Made by a program: the position numbers and the translations under genes
Shown here: one piece after another, positions 16,691 through 25,580 of the stretch
How the letters are laid out: each line of letters starts with the position of its first letter
How positions within the stretch are numbered: the stretch's first letter is position 1
Source: an uncultured Clostridium sp.
GTDB lineage: Bacteria > Bacillota_I > Bacilli_A > RF39 > UBA660
Assembly (NCBI GenBank): GCA_902493795.1
Contig: CABUQZ010000007.1
Span: 1-64,000 of the forward strand
DNA: 64,000 nucleotides
Direction of reading: 5' to 3'
The notes under the pieces: generated by a model
The model's input: the letters and a program-made list of their open reading frames with translations, nothing else
The model's database searches: none
Told to the model about the DNA's origin: nothing

Positions 16691-16963
16691 ATGAAAAAGG
16701 CTGAATTAGTTGAAGCAATTGCTAAAGAAACTGGATTAACAAAAGCTGACGCAACTCGTGCTTTAGAAGCTACTTTTGAAGTAATTACTAAAGCATTAAA
16801 GAAAGGTGAAAGAGTACCTGTTGCAGGATTCGGAACTTTCGATGTTTCTAAGAGAAAAGCAAGAGAAGGACGTAATCCACAAACTGGAGAAAAAGTTAAG
16901 ATTCCAGCAAGAAAAGCAGTTACATTCAAAGCAGGAACTGCATTAAAAGAATCAGTAAACTAA
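16691..16963 (+). CDS. hup: HU-type DNA-binding protein
   Basis: 90-residue nucleoid protein. All HU features are present: the helical dimer base, GERVPVAGFGTFDVSKRKAR, and the DNA-binding arm GRNPQTGEKVKIPA followed by AVTFKAGTALKE. GGAGG 8 bases before the ATG. It is a single-gene unit with its own upstream region and a terminator. Codon use has more C/G third positions than neighbours, as expected for an abundant protein. Confidence 0.95.
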   Translation: MKKAELVEAIAKETGLTKADATRALEATFEVITKALKKGERVPVAGFGTFDVSKRKAREGRNPQTGEKVKIPARKAVTFKAGTALKESVN

Positions 16964-16965
16964 TA

Positions 16966-16990
16966 AAGAGCATAAAGCTCTTTTTTCTTT
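16966..16990 (+). terminator. Intrinsic terminator of hup
   Basis: AAGAGC / GCTCTT stem with a 5-base loop and a TTTTTTCTTT tail. Confidence 0.85.
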
Positions 16991-17030
16991 AATTTATTTT
17001 TAAATTTGTTATAATTAATTTGGTGATAAA

Positions 17031-18125
17031 ATGTTAAAAAAAGCTCTAAGAGTATTAAATCAAATAGAAGAAAATGGTTATGTCGCTTATATAGTAGGAG
17101 GATTTGTAAGAGACTATGTTTTAGGTATAAATTCATTAGATGTCGATATAGCAACATCAGCAACACCTAAAGATATACTAGAAATATTTAAAACTTCAGT
17201 TCTTCCCAAAGAAAAGTATGGCTCAATAACTTTGTATATAAAAAATGATAGATTTGAAATAACTACATTTAGAAAAGAAATAAAGTATTTAAATAATAGA
17301 AAACCAGTAGAGTTTGAATATATAAACAGTCTTTTAGATGACTTACAAAGACGTGACTTTATAATGAACACTTTATGTATGGATAAAAATGGTAATATCA
17401 TAGATCTATTAGGTGGAAAAAGAGATATTGAAAATAAAATCATTAACACAGTGGGAGACAGCAACTACAAGTTTTCTCAAGACTCTTTAAGAATATTAAG
17501 AGCCATAAGATTTGCAACAAATTTAAATTTTAGATTAAGTGATGAAGTAAAAAGTGCTATAATAAAGAACAAATCTCTATTAAGAAGTTTGTCTTATAGT
17601 AGAAAAAAACAAGAATTAGATAAAATATTCTCAAGTACAAATTCAAAATATGGAATAAGTTTAATCCTTGAATTAGGTCTTGATAAAGAACTAGAACTAT
17701 ATAACCTAGATAAAATAAATCCTACTAATGACATAATAAGTATCTGGTCATCTCTTGAAATGAGTACTTCTTATGAACAAGAATTTACAAGTAGTGAAAA
17801 GATAATTCTAAAAGATGTCAAGAAAGTATTAAGCACAGGTATAAACAATAGAACATTATATAAATATGGGTTATATGTTAACCAAATAGCAGCCAATATA
17901 CTAGGACTAGATAAATCAAAAGTAGTAGGTATTTATGAAAATTTACCAATTAAATCAAGAAAAGAAATAGATATAACTTCTGAAGAAATAAAAAATATAT
18001 TAAACGTAAAACCAGGTCCATTATTTAAAGAATTATATAATGATTTGGAAGATAAAATAATAAATAATATAATTAATAATAGTAAGGAAGAAATAGAAAA
18101 GTACATTTTGAAAAACTATAAGTAG
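17031..18125 (+). CDS. cca: tRNA nucleotidyltransferase (CCA-adding, class II)
   Basis: 364 residues. The nucleotidyltransferase head has YIVGGFVRDYVLG, the metal-binding DVDIATSATP and the RRDFIMNTLCMD segment; DSLRILRAIRFA is the following conserved helix. Adds or repairs the 3' CCA of tRNAs; poly(A) polymerases share the head, but one copy with this length is most likely Cca. Starts with GGTGATAAA-ATG, and dnaD follows 12 bases after the stop. A TATAAT at 17010-17015 would give a leader of under ten bases. Confidence 0.9.
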   Translation: MLKKALRVLNQIEENGYVAYIVGGFVRDYVLGINSLDVDIATSATPKDILEIFKTSVLPKEKYGSITLYIKNDRFEITTFRKEIKYLNNRKPVEFEYINSLLDDLQRRDFIMNTLCMDKNGNIIDLLGGKRDIENKIINTVGDSNYKFSQDSLRILRAIRFATNLNFRLSDEVKSAIIKNKSLLRSLSYSRKKQELDKIFSSTNSKYGISLILELGLDKELELYNLDKINPTNDIISIWSSLEMSTSYEQEFTSSEKIILKDVKKVLSTGINNRTLYKYGLYVNQIAANILGLDKSKVVGIYENLPIKSRKEIDITSEEIKNILNVKPGPLFKELYNDLEDKIINNIINNSKEEIEKYILKNYK

Positions 18126-18137
18126 GGGGAAACTTAT

Positions 18138-18818
18138 ATGAAATATGGAAAAATATCAGATATAATTAAAAGTGAAAATATAACTATACCTTTATATATT
18201 TACAAAGAATATCCTAATTTAAATATAAATTTAGAGACTTTCCTTTTCCTAATGTATTTATATTCTAAGGGAAATAAAATACCATTTGATATTCATAAGC
18301 TTAGTGAAGAGTTTTTTTGTGATGTAAAAAAGATTCTTGAATACATTGATACATTACAAAAAAATAAATTAATAGAAATTAAAGTTCTTAAAAATGATAA
18401 GAATATAATGGAAGAGTTTATTTATCTTGATTTCTTTTATGAAAAAATATTACTTAAAGTAGTAGGAGATACAGTAGAAGAAAGTAAAAAAGAAGATGAA
18501 GAAGATAATGTTTTCTCTATACTTGAAAGAGAAATAGGAAAGCAGTTATCTCCTATGGAAATAGAAATTGTTAAAGCATGGAAAGAAAGTAATTATTCTG
18601 ATGAAATGATTAAAGAAGCCATTAAGGAATCTGTTATTAATAATGCTACAAGTTTAAGATACATTGATAAGATCCTTTATGAATGGGCTAAAAGAGGAAT
18701 TACTACAAAAGAGAAAATAGAAGAAAATAGAAAAAACTTTAGACAAAGAGAAAAAGAAAAGCCTAAAAATATTAAACCTTTTGATTATGACTGGTTGGAT
18801 GATGATGACGATGACTAA
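18138..18818 (+). CDS. dnaD: DnaD-like primosome protein
   Basis: 226 residues. An N-terminal winged-helix domain (about 10-95), an acidic linker, and a C-terminal DnaD/DnaB_2 domain with SPMEIEIVKAW, NATSLRYIDKILYEWAKRGI, which carries the YxxxIxxxW motif for ssDNA binding. Acts with DnaB/DnaI in helicase loading at oriC and PriA restart in Firmicutes. The gene ends in a short poly-Asp tail that overlaps the nth start, an arrangement (dnaD-nth) conserved in Bacilli. Confidence 0.88.
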   Translation: MKYGKISDIIKSENITIPLYIYKEYPNLNINLETFLFLMYLYSKGNKIPFDIHKLSEEFFCDVKKILEYIDTLQKNKLIEIKVLKNDKNIMEEFIYLDFFYEKILLKVVGDTVEESKKEDEEDNVFSILEREIGKQLSPMEIEIVKAWKESNYSDEMIKEAIKESVINNATSLRYIDKILYEWAKRGITTKEKIEENRKNFRQREKEKPKNIKPFDYDWLDDDDDD

Positions 18819-19425
18819 TATAATAGAAAGTTACCTAGATGAATTGTACCCTAATCCTCGCTGTGAGCTAAATTATACAAAAGACTATGAATTACTCATT
18901 GCAGTCGTTTTAAGTGCCCAAACGACCGATAAAAGGGTAAATGAAGTGACAAAAGTATTGTTTGATAAATATGATACTTTAGAAAAACTATCTGAAGCTA
19001 ATATAGAAGATATAAAAGAGATCATAAAACCTATTGGAACATTTAATAAAAAAAGTATATTTGTAAAAGAAATAGCCAAATACTTATTAGAAAATTGTAA
19101 TGGTAAAGTACCAAATGATGAGAAAGTATTAACAAGTATCCCTGGAGTTGGAAGGAAAACAAGTAACGTAGTAAGAAGTAACTTATTTGATTACCCCGCA
19201 ATAGCAGTAGATACTCATGTAACAAGAGTATCCAAAAGATTAAAGCTTGCTAAAGAAAATGATGACGTATTAACAATTGAAAAGAAACTTATGAAAAAAT
19301 TTCCTAAATCTTCATGGTCTAAACTACATCATCAGTTAGTATTATTTGGAAGATATCACTGTACAGCAAGAAATCCTAAATGCCTTGATTGCAAATTAAA
19401 AGAAGAATGTAAAAACAATAAATAA
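18811..19425 (+). CDS. nth: Endonuclease III
   Basis: 204 residues from the ATG at 18811, overlapping dnaD by 8 bases; ATGs further upstream would add a Met-rich non-homologous lead. Removes oxidised pyrimidines and cleaves the AP site. The HhH motif is SIPGVGRKTSNVV with the catalytic Lys, the catalytic Asp is in AVDTHVTRV, and the [4Fe-4S] loop is C-x6-C-x2-C-x5-C exactly as in E. coli Nth. Translationally coupled to dnaD. Confidence 0.95.
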   Translation: MTNIIESYLDELYPNPRCELNYTKDYELLIAVVLSAQTTDKRVNEVTKVLFDKYDTLEKLSEANIEDIKEIIKPIGTFNKKSIFVKEIAKYLLENCNGKVPNDEKVLTSIPGVGRKTSNVVRSNLFDYPAIAVDTHVTRVSKRLKLAKENDDVLTIEKKLMKKFPKSSWSKLHHQLVLFGRYHCTARNPKCLDCKLKEECKNNK

Positions 19426-19460
19426 AATACTCATATAATTTTAGTAATGAGTATTTTTTT
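19426..19460 (+). terminator. Bidirectional terminator between nth and the GT2 gene
   Basis: AATACTCAT / ATGAGTATT stem, T run on the plus strand and ATTTTATT on the minus strand, so it can serve both converging genes. Confidence 0.8.
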
Positions 19461-19493
19461 CTTTTCACATACTGTGTATAAATATAATATTAT

Positions 19494-20432
19494 TTATAAG
19501 TCCTTTTCTGTTTCTTTTACTATGTAAATAGGTCTTTTTTTTGTTTCTAAATACATCTTGGCTAAATATTGTCCTATTATTCCCATACATAGTAATTGCA
19601 CACCACTTGTAAATAATAAGATACACACCATACTAGGCCAACCACCTACAGGATCACCGTATAAAAGAGTTTTTGAAACTACTACAATAATTCCAATAAA
19701 AGATATCAAGCATACAATTACTCCTAATATTGCAGATAATGAAAGTGGAAAAACAGTAAATGATACAATTCCTTCGATAGCATATTTGAATAATTTCCAA
19801 AATGACCATTTTGTTTCTCCAACTACTCTTTCGATATTTTCGTATTCTAACCATTTTGTTCTAAATCCGACAAAACTAAATAGTCCTTTTGAATAACGAT
19901 TATATTCTTCTAAAGAAACAATTGAATCTACAACTTGTCTTGTCATAAGCCTATAGTCACGTGCCCCATCAACCATTTCGATATCTGACATTTTATTTAT
20001 AATTTTATAAAACATTCTTGCGAAAAAACTTCTTATAGGTGGTTCACCTTTTCTATTAACTCTTCTTGTACCAACAGAATCATAATTCTCTTCTTTTATA
20101 AGTCTATACATTTCTGGTAATAAAGATGGTGGATCTTGTAAATCAGCATCCATTAAAGTTACATAATCTCCTTTTGAATACTTTAATCCAGCATACATAG
20201 CAGCTTCTTTACCAAAATTTCTAGAAAAAGATATAAAACGAACTCTTTTATCTTTTCTTGCAAAATCTTTAATTATATCAAGTGTTCTATCTTTTGAACC
20301 ATCATTAACAAAGATATATTCAAACTCTAATTCTTTCATTTTATTGGCAACTTTATTCATTTCTACATAAAATAATTGCAATGCTTCTTCTTCATTGTAA
20401 CAAGAGACAATTACGGATAACTTCTTTTTCAT
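19494..20432 (-). CDS. GT2 glycosyltransferase, undecaprenyl-phosphate sugar transferase type (GtrB/DPM1-like)
   Basis: 312 residues. The GT-A domain has SCYNEEE at the start, VNDGSKDRT, DADLQDPP (metal/sugar binding) and the RDYRLM segment of polyprenyl-phosphate glycosyltransferases. Two membrane helices follow at about 225-290, as in GtrB/YkoT. It would load a hexose onto undecaprenyl phosphate on the inner face of the membrane. The start is the ATG at 20432 with GGAGG ahead; it overlaps the TGA stop of the upstream gene by 4 bases (ATGA). That partner, a DUF6056-like membrane protein, is a plausible acceptor of the lipid-linked sugar. Confidence 0.88.
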   Translation of the reverse strand: MKKKLSVIVSCYNEEEALQLFYVEMNKVANKMKELEFEYIFVNDGSKDRTLDIIKDFARKDKRVRFISFSRNFGKEAAMYAGLKYSKGDYVTLMDADLQDPPSLLPEMYRLIKEENYDSVGTRRVNRKGEPPIRSFFARMFYKIINKMSDIEMVDGARDYRLMTRQVVDSIVSLEEYNRYSKGLFSFVGFRTKWLEYENIERVVGETKWSFWKLFKYAIEGIVSFTVFPLSLSAILGVIVCLISFIGIIVVVSKTLLYGDPVGGWPSMVCILLFTSGVQLLCMGIIGQYLAKMYLETKKRPIYIVKETEKDL

Positions 20433-21949
20433 AAAACCTCCCTGAAAAAAATAATATTGTATTTCCATTTTGTATTTTTAAAGACTAATTTAATATCTTC
20501 ATCGATTTTGTAGTATTTTTTATATGTTTGTATATGGTAATCATCTTCTGGAATAAGACCCCAAGTGATTTTTTTAGGCAAAGTGTATATCACAATCTCG
20601 TTATTTACTTTATTTTCTAATTGTTCTCTAATGCTGTTTTCTTGAAAAATATTAAATCTATAAACGTTGTAATACAAAGTTAAATAAACAAAACATATAA
20701 CTGGTATTACAAGAAATAATCCTTTATTTAATTTGCTTTTAATCTTTTCTGGTACTAAATCATCAAAAATATATAAATAAGCTAAGGTTAAAAATATAGT
20801 TGTAAATAGAGTTGTCCTACCACCCCAAATTGGAACAACAATCATAACTAAATTAGCAGATAATCCAACTGTAATAAATAATAAATATTTTATCAATTTT
20901 TCATTTTTCATATATTTTTTTATTAACAAGTAAACACATAAAACAAAATATAGTGACCAAAAAATTATAACAAATACATTTTTATGATTTATTAAGATAG
21001 ACAAAACATTAATATCGAAATTATTTAACATATAAATAATTGCTAAAAATATTGATATATAATTTATAACTCTAAATATTAAATTTTCTCTATTTCTTTT
21101 ACCAATAATTAATAAATTTACAATAGAAATAATTAATACTAGATAATAATTCCTAATAAAAGTGTAATTAATAAATCTTACATATCCAATGATCATTTTA
21201 AATAAAAAAGAACCACTAGAATAAACATCTTTATCAGTCTGTGCTCTTTGAGCACTACCAGGACTTACAAGCATCAATAAAAGTCCTAAAGAAGATAGTA
21301 TTAAATTACAAAGTAATAATTTATTAATTTTTTTGGTTTTAACATATTCAAATATATTTAATAACAAATTTAAAAAGACAAATGCAATAGCTATATTTTC
21401 AACAAACATAGTCATAGCTAATGAAAATAATCCTAATATCAAATAGATATACCATTTATAATTAGTATTTTTGGTTATGTATTTGAAATAAATATATAGG
21501 TATATAAATGTTAACAATGTTGGAAACATATAAGTAATACTACCAGCAACCCAAAGAATAGATTGTGTAAAAATTGTATTTTCCAGTAATAAAAAGGTAA
21601 GAAACATCATTAGGTATATTAACCTTTTATTTTTAACTTTAATTAAATTACCGCTAATATATATTGATAATGTAATCAATAATGATAAAATGATATTAAA
21701 TAAAAACTTATGACAAGTTAAATTATATATAAGAATTCGACTTACTAATCTTCCTTCCCAAGAAAAGTACATATCAATTGACTGAACTATCCTATGATAA
21801 AAATCATTGTTTTTCCCAATCAAATAATTTCCCCAGTCATCACCTGTTAATGGCATAAGAAATGATATGGTACAAAAAAATATAAATATAAGTGTAAAAA
21901 AAATTATTTTTCTTTTGTTTTTCATTAAATTACGTCTAATCAATCTCAT
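20429..21949 (-). CDS. Polytopic membrane protein, DUF6056-like (GT-C type candidate)
   Basis: 506 residues, about eleven membrane helices. After the first helix comes PLTGDDWGNYLIG, and 30 residues on FSWEGRLVSR; the acidic pair and WEGR stand on the exported side as in GT-C enzymes using lipid-linked sugars. A C-terminal soluble segment of about 80 residues follows the last helix. A clear paralogue lies at 46.5 kb with PISGDDW and FQDGRVLS at the same places. Translational coupling to a polyprenyl-phosphate sugar transferase supports a joint role in decorating a surface polymer or protein. The start codon has only a weak AGAGA site. Confidence 0.7.
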   Translation of the reverse strand: MRLIRRNLMKNKRKIIFFTLIFIFFCTISFLMPLTGDDWGNYLIGKNNDFYHRIVQSIDMYFSWEGRLVSRILIYNLTCHKFLFNIILSLLITLSIYISGNLIKVKNKRLIYLMMFLTFLLLENTIFTQSILWVAGSITYMFPTLLTFIYLYIYFKYITKNTNYKWYIYLILGLFSLAMTMFVENIAIAFVFLNLLLNIFEYVKTKKINKLLLCNLILSSLGLLLMLVSPGSAQRAQTDKDVYSSGSFLFKMIIGYVRFINYTFIRNYYLVLIISIVNLLIIGKRNRENLIFRVINYISIFLAIIYMLNNFDINVLSILINHKNVFVIIFWSLYFVLCVYLLIKKYMKNEKLIKYLLFITVGLSANLVMIVVPIWGGRTTLFTTIFLTLAYLYIFDDLVPEKIKSKLNKGLFLVIPVICFVYLTLYYNVYRFNIFQENSIREQLENKVNNEIVIYTLPKKITWGLIPEDDYHIQTYKKYYKIDEDIKLVFKNTKWKYNIIFFREVL

Positions 21950-22228
21950 ATTTGATTGTTCTCTTTCTACGGCATTATATTGATAATAAAAACAATAAAG
22001 GATGTTATAATATTACCCATTAATTAAAAAAATGACGTCTTTTTCATTACATATTAATTATAAGAACATTATACACTATTTGATTATTAAAGTCATTATG
22101 TAAATAGTTAAGAACTCTAAGTATATTTTTTAATATATTAAAGAAGAATAAATGATTGCTTAAAATAAATATATTTTTTTGGAACTTTTTTGCAAGTTTT
22201 AAGGATTATTATATTGTAGGTGATAATT
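21950..22228. other. Divergent intergenic region
   Basis: 279 bases, very AT-rich, between the minus-strand DUF6056-like gene and the sigma-factor gene. It must hold both promoters. I see no ORF. The only specific element is GGAACTTTTTT at 22181-22191, similar to an ECF -35, about 45 bases before the sigma start. Confidence 0.5.
22181..22207 (+). promoter_or_regulatory. Possible ECF-type (autoregulated) promoter
   Basis: GGAAC followed by a T-tract resembles the conserved -35 of ECF promoters. The -10 is not clear (no CGTC/CGTA), so this is tentative. Confidence 0.3.
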
Positions 22229-22771
22229 ATGACTAGTCGACTAGACCTATATAAGTTTAATGATATATATGATGAAACACATTTAGATTTATTTAAATAT
22301 GTTATTATTAAGTGTCATAATATTAATGATGCAAAGGATATTATTCAAGAAACCTATTTAGAGTTATGGAACATAATAAACAAAAAGGAATTAAGAGATA
22401 TTAATATTAAAAGTTATCTTATAGGTATTGCCAATAATAAAATAAAAAAACACTATACTTTACTTCAAAAAATAAAAACAGTTTCTTTGTTTGAAACTAC
22501 CGATAAAGATATAGAATTAATTGACACAATAGAAGATAAGATAGATATTGATGATATTATTATTAAACAAGACAATTGGAATACAATATGGAAATATATC
22601 AAGAGCAAGAAAAACCAAGATATTCCCAAAGTATTTTATCTATATTATAAATTAGAATTAAGTATTAAAGAAATTTCTAAAGAATTAAAATCAAGCGAAT
22701 CATACGTAAAACATTTAATTTATAGAACCTTGAAAGAATTACAAGATAATTTTGAAAATGGGGGAAAATAA
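22229..22771 (+). CDS. ECF-like RNA polymerase sigma factor
   Basis: 180 residues. Region 2 (about 12-60) has HLDLFKYVI...NDAKDIIQETYLELW, the core-binding and -10 recognition helix with the typical D-A-x-D-I-x-Q-E-T. Region 4 (about 130-172) is a helix-turn-helix, SIKEISKELKSSESYVKHLIYRTLKEL, for the -35. No region 1 or 3, as in ECF factors. The start is the ATG at 22229 behind GGTGAT. The next gene begins 1 base after the stop and encodes a membrane protein with the layout of an anti-sigma factor, so signals at the membrane probably control it. Confidence 0.85.
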   Translation: MTSRLDLYKFNDIYDETHLDLFKYVIIKCHNINDAKDIIQETYLELWNIINKKELRDINIKSYLIGIANNKIKKHYTLLQKIKTVSLFETTDKDIELIDTIEDKIDIDDIIIKQDNWNTIWKYIKSKKNQDIPKVFYLYYKLELSIKEISKELKSSESYVKHLIYRTLKELQDNFENGGK

Positions 22772-22772
22772 A

Positions 22773-23465
22773 GTGACTAATAAAGAAAAGTTAAAAAGTG
22801 TAATTGAAGAAGATATTGATGAAAAAAAATATTACAATGAAATAATTAAAAAGATAGAACAAAAAGAAAAAATAAAAAGGAATAATATATGGAAATACTC
22901 TTTGGTATCAATTTGTTTAGTAGCAATAATTAGTGGAATAATTTTTATAAACTTAAAAAATGATAATATTGTATTAAATGAAAATTCTAATGTCGAAATA
23001 AAACTTAATATAAATAATTTAGATAAAGTAGGTGCTTCAATGTTAGATATCGATGTTAAAGAAATACAAACTAAAGGATCAAATGCTTCATGGTTAGATG
23101 TTTTGAAAAATGACATTATAATTCCTAAAGATTTAACTAAATTTAATAGCTATAGTATTTATGTAAGAAAAGATAAAATGAGTGAATATAACATTTTAAA
23201 TTCTTATGTTTATAATTATTCTAATGAAAATAAAGATAAAAGTATTCGTATAGCTTTTTCAAGTATCAATAAACCTATTAGAGATTATTATTTTTCTGAT
23301 AAAGAAAGTAATATAACAAACATAAATGGTACAGAGTTAAAAATTTTTAAATACAATACTCTATATTTTACAGAATTTAGTTATAAAGGTTACAATTTTG
23401 ATATTGAAACAAATAATATAAGTGAAAAAGAATTATATAAGTTATTACTTTCGATTATAAAGTAA
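22773..23465 (+). CDS. Probable membrane anti-sigma factor
   Basis: 230 residues from a GTG at 22773 preceded by GGGG at 8 bases. A cytoplasmic acidic/basic helical segment (1-40), one membrane helix (about 43-65), then an exported domain of about 165 residues. The classical zinc-binding HxxxCxxC is absent, so it would belong to a zinc-free anti-sigma type. Coupling to the sigma gene by one base is the main evidence. No stop-signal terminator follows; the downstream carboxypeptidase has its own likely promoter, but read-through is possible. Confidence 0.65.
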   Translation: MTNKEKLKSVIEEDIDEKKYYNEIIKKIEQKEKIKRNNIWKYSLVSICLVAIISGIIFINLKNDNIVLNENSNVEIKLNINNLDKVGASMLDIDVKEIQTKGSNASWLDVLKNDIIIPKDLTKFNSYSIYVRKDKMSEYNILNSYVYNYSNENKDKSIRIAFSSINKPIRDYYFSDKESNITNINGTELKIFKYNTLYFTEFSYKGYNFDIETNNISEKELYKLLLSIIK

Positions 23466-23552
23466 TGTATAATATATATATAATTAAGTAATACAAAAAA
23501 TAGACAAATATTACTTTAAAGCCAGTATAATAATAGGGAAAGGTGATGCGTA

Positions 23553-24779
23553 ATGAAAAGACTAATATTAAGTATAATCTGTTTTCTTTTACTTATAACT
23601 CGAGTAAATGCCTTAGAGCTTAGTAGTAAACATATCGTTTTATACAATTTAAATGATAATGAGATAGTATATGAAGAGGGGAAGGATGAAAAAACAAGTA
23701 TTGCAAGTCTAACTAAGATTATGACAACTTTAGTAGCTATTGAAAATATTCCTGATTTTAATGAAACAGTAACAATAAAAAGTAGTATGTTTTATGGACT
23801 GGAAGAAGCAAATGCCTCTGTTGCAGGACTAAGACACAACCAAAAAGTAACCTATAATGATTTACTATATGGATTGTTTTTACCTAGTGGAGCAGATGCT
23901 GCTAGAGCTCTTGCAATCACGTTAGCAGGAAGTGAAGAGAAATTTGTTGACTTGATGAATCAAAAAGCAATAGAATTAGGCTTAAAAAACACTCATTTTG
24001 TAAACTCAACAGGATTAGATGCTGAAAATCATTATTCCACTGTAAATGAAGTAGCAATCATATTGAAATATGCATATCAAAACAAAAAATTTAAAGAAAT
24101 ATTTGAAGCTGAAACCTATACCTTTTCAGATAAAACCTTAACAGTAAGAAGTACCTTTCGTAAAACTGCAAAAAACTCTGGAATTGATACATCATATATA
24201 AAAGGAGCCAAAACCGGATATACTTATGAAGCAGGAAGATGCTTAGCATCTATTGCTTACGATGAAAAAAATCAAATCACTTATTTATTGGTAACCACAA
24301 ATGCCGAAGGAACACCTAATCATATTAAAGATGCCAAGAATGTTTATGACTACTATTTTGATAATTATAAATATCATAATTTAGTTGATAAAAATGATTT
24401 ATTAGTAACAATTCCTACAAAATACTCAAAAACAAAAAAAGTAAATTTTTATGCAAAAGAAGATATTAGCAAGTATTTGAGTAATGATTTTAAAAAGGAA
24501 GACGTTACCGTTAAGTATGTTGGAGAAAAAATAATAACTCCTAAAATGAAAACTGGAACAAATCTAGGTACAATTGACGTAATTTATAAAGGAGAAGTAG
24601 TTGAAACGATTAACATTTCTCTAGAATCTAAGATACAATTTTCACTTACTGAATTTTTACTAGCTCATAAGATAACAGTAGTATTAGTTGTTTTGGTGAT
24701 TTTTGCAATTTTAATGATAAGAATAAAGTTAAATAAAAATAAAAAGAAATCATTAAAACAATGTAAGAGAAATAAATAA
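23553..24779 (+). CDS. dacF: D-alanyl-D-alanine carboxypeptidase (S11 family, DacF-like)
   Basis: 408 residues: signal peptide (1-20, ending VNA), serine carboxypeptidase domain and C-terminal membrane helix (about 370-390) with a Lys-rich tail. SxxK is SLTK within SIASLTKIMT, the second motif is PSGADAAR in place of the usual SGN, and KTG is in GAKTGYTYEAG. Trims the terminal D-Ala of muropeptides outside the membrane. The C-terminal 110 residues after the catalytic core correspond to the PBP5-type beta domain. AAAGGTGAT precedes the ATG. It could be DacA- or DacB-like; in spore formers the equivalent can act on cortex. Confidence 0.88.
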   Translation: MKRLILSIICFLLLITRVNALELSSKHIVLYNLNDNEIVYEEGKDEKTSIASLTKIMTTLVAIENIPDFNETVTIKSSMFYGLEEANASVAGLRHNQKVTYNDLLYGLFLPSGADAARALAITLAGSEEKFVDLMNQKAIELGLKNTHFVNSTGLDAENHYSTVNEVAIILKYAYQNKKFKEIFEAETYTFSDKTLTVRSTFRKTAKNSGIDTSYIKGAKTGYTYEAGRCLASIAYDEKNQITYLLVTTNAEGTPNHIKDAKNVYDYYFDNYKYHNLVDKNDLLVTIPTKYSKTKKVNFYAKEDISKYLSNDFKKEDVTVKYVGEKIITPKMKTGTNLGTIDVIYKGEVVETINISLESKIQFSLTEFLLAHKITVVLVVLVIFAILMIRIKLNKNKKKSLKQCKRNK

Positions 24780-24784
24780 TAAAT

Positions 24785-24830
24785 AAAATTACTCATATAA
24801 TTTAATGGTGATTATATGAGTAATTTTTTA
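24785..24830 (+). terminator. Terminator of dacF that contains the zupT start codon
   Basis: A perfect 14-bp inverted repeat (24785-24798 and 24814-24827) with a 15-base loop, ending in a T run. The loop holds GGTGAT and the 3' arm the ATG (24816) of the next gene; TATAAT spans the 5' arm and loop. Confidence 0.75.
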
Positions 24831-25553
24831 TTAAGCTTTATTATTACAATGTTATCTGGTTTTGCTACACTTTTAGGCTCATTAATAATTTTTGTAAAAA
24901 CAAAGCATCATAGTAAAATAATAGGAATAAGTCTTGTCTTTTCTGCTAGTATTATGCTATTTGTTTCATTTTTTGACTTAATTCCGTCATCTTTTAAATT
25001 GATAAATAAGTTTTATGAACTTCTTCCCACATTAATGCTACTTTTTATATATTTAATATTTGGGGGAGTTTTAGTAAATATTATAAGTAGTAAAACACCA
25101 AAAAATAATAATTTATATAAAATAGGGATAATATCTATGCTTGCTTTGATGCTTCATAATATACCAGAGGGAATAATAACGTTTACATCTTCAACTAAGG
25201 ATTTTAACCTAGGAGTATCTATTGCTATTTCAATAGCACTTCACAATATACCAGAAGGAATAGCAATAGCAGTACCAATTTATTATGCTAAAAACTCTAA
25301 GAAAACAGCTTTTATTTATACTTTGATTGCTGCAATATCAGAGCCATTTGGAGCATTTATAACCTATTTATTTATATCTCAAATTAATGATTATTTATTT
25401 GCTTTAATTCTTTCTCTTACAGCAGGAATAATGATATATTTATCAGTTTGTGAACTTTTAAAAGAGTATTTTAATAACTATAAAGATTGTAAAGTATTTA
25501 AATATTTTTTTCTAGGAGTTCTAATAATGATTTTAAGTAAAATTATTTTTTGA
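24816..25553 (+). CDS. zupT: ZIP-family metal transporter (ZupT/GufA-like)
   Basis: 245 residues, eight predicted membrane helices. Two metal-site motifs HNIPEG are present (HNIPEGIITF in helix IV, HNIPEGIAIA in helix V), followed by SEPFGA, typical of bacterial ZupT proteins that import Zn2+ and other divalent metals. Stops with TGA. The start codon lies in the 3' arm of the upstream terminator. Metal specificity cannot be read from the sequence. Confidence 0.9.
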   Translation: MSNFLLSFIITMLSGFATLLGSLIIFVKTKHHSKIIGISLVFSASIMLFVSFFDLIPSSFKLINKFYELLPTLMLLFIYLIFGGVLVNIISSKTPKNNNLYKIGIISMLALMLHNIPEGIITFTSSTKDFNLGVSIAISIALHNIPEGIAIAVPIYYAKNSKKTAFIYTLIAAISEPFGAFITYLFISQINDYLFALILSLTAGIMIYLSVCELLKEYFNNYKDCKVFKYFFLGVLIMILSKIIF

Positions 25554-25580
25554 TATAATTTTGGTGTTAGGAGTAAAAAT

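Noticed and set aside
20429..25553. TGA read as Trp (mycoplasma code)
   Set aside because: Trp is encoded by TGG throughout, and TGA ends the DUF6056-like gene and zupT at sensible positions.
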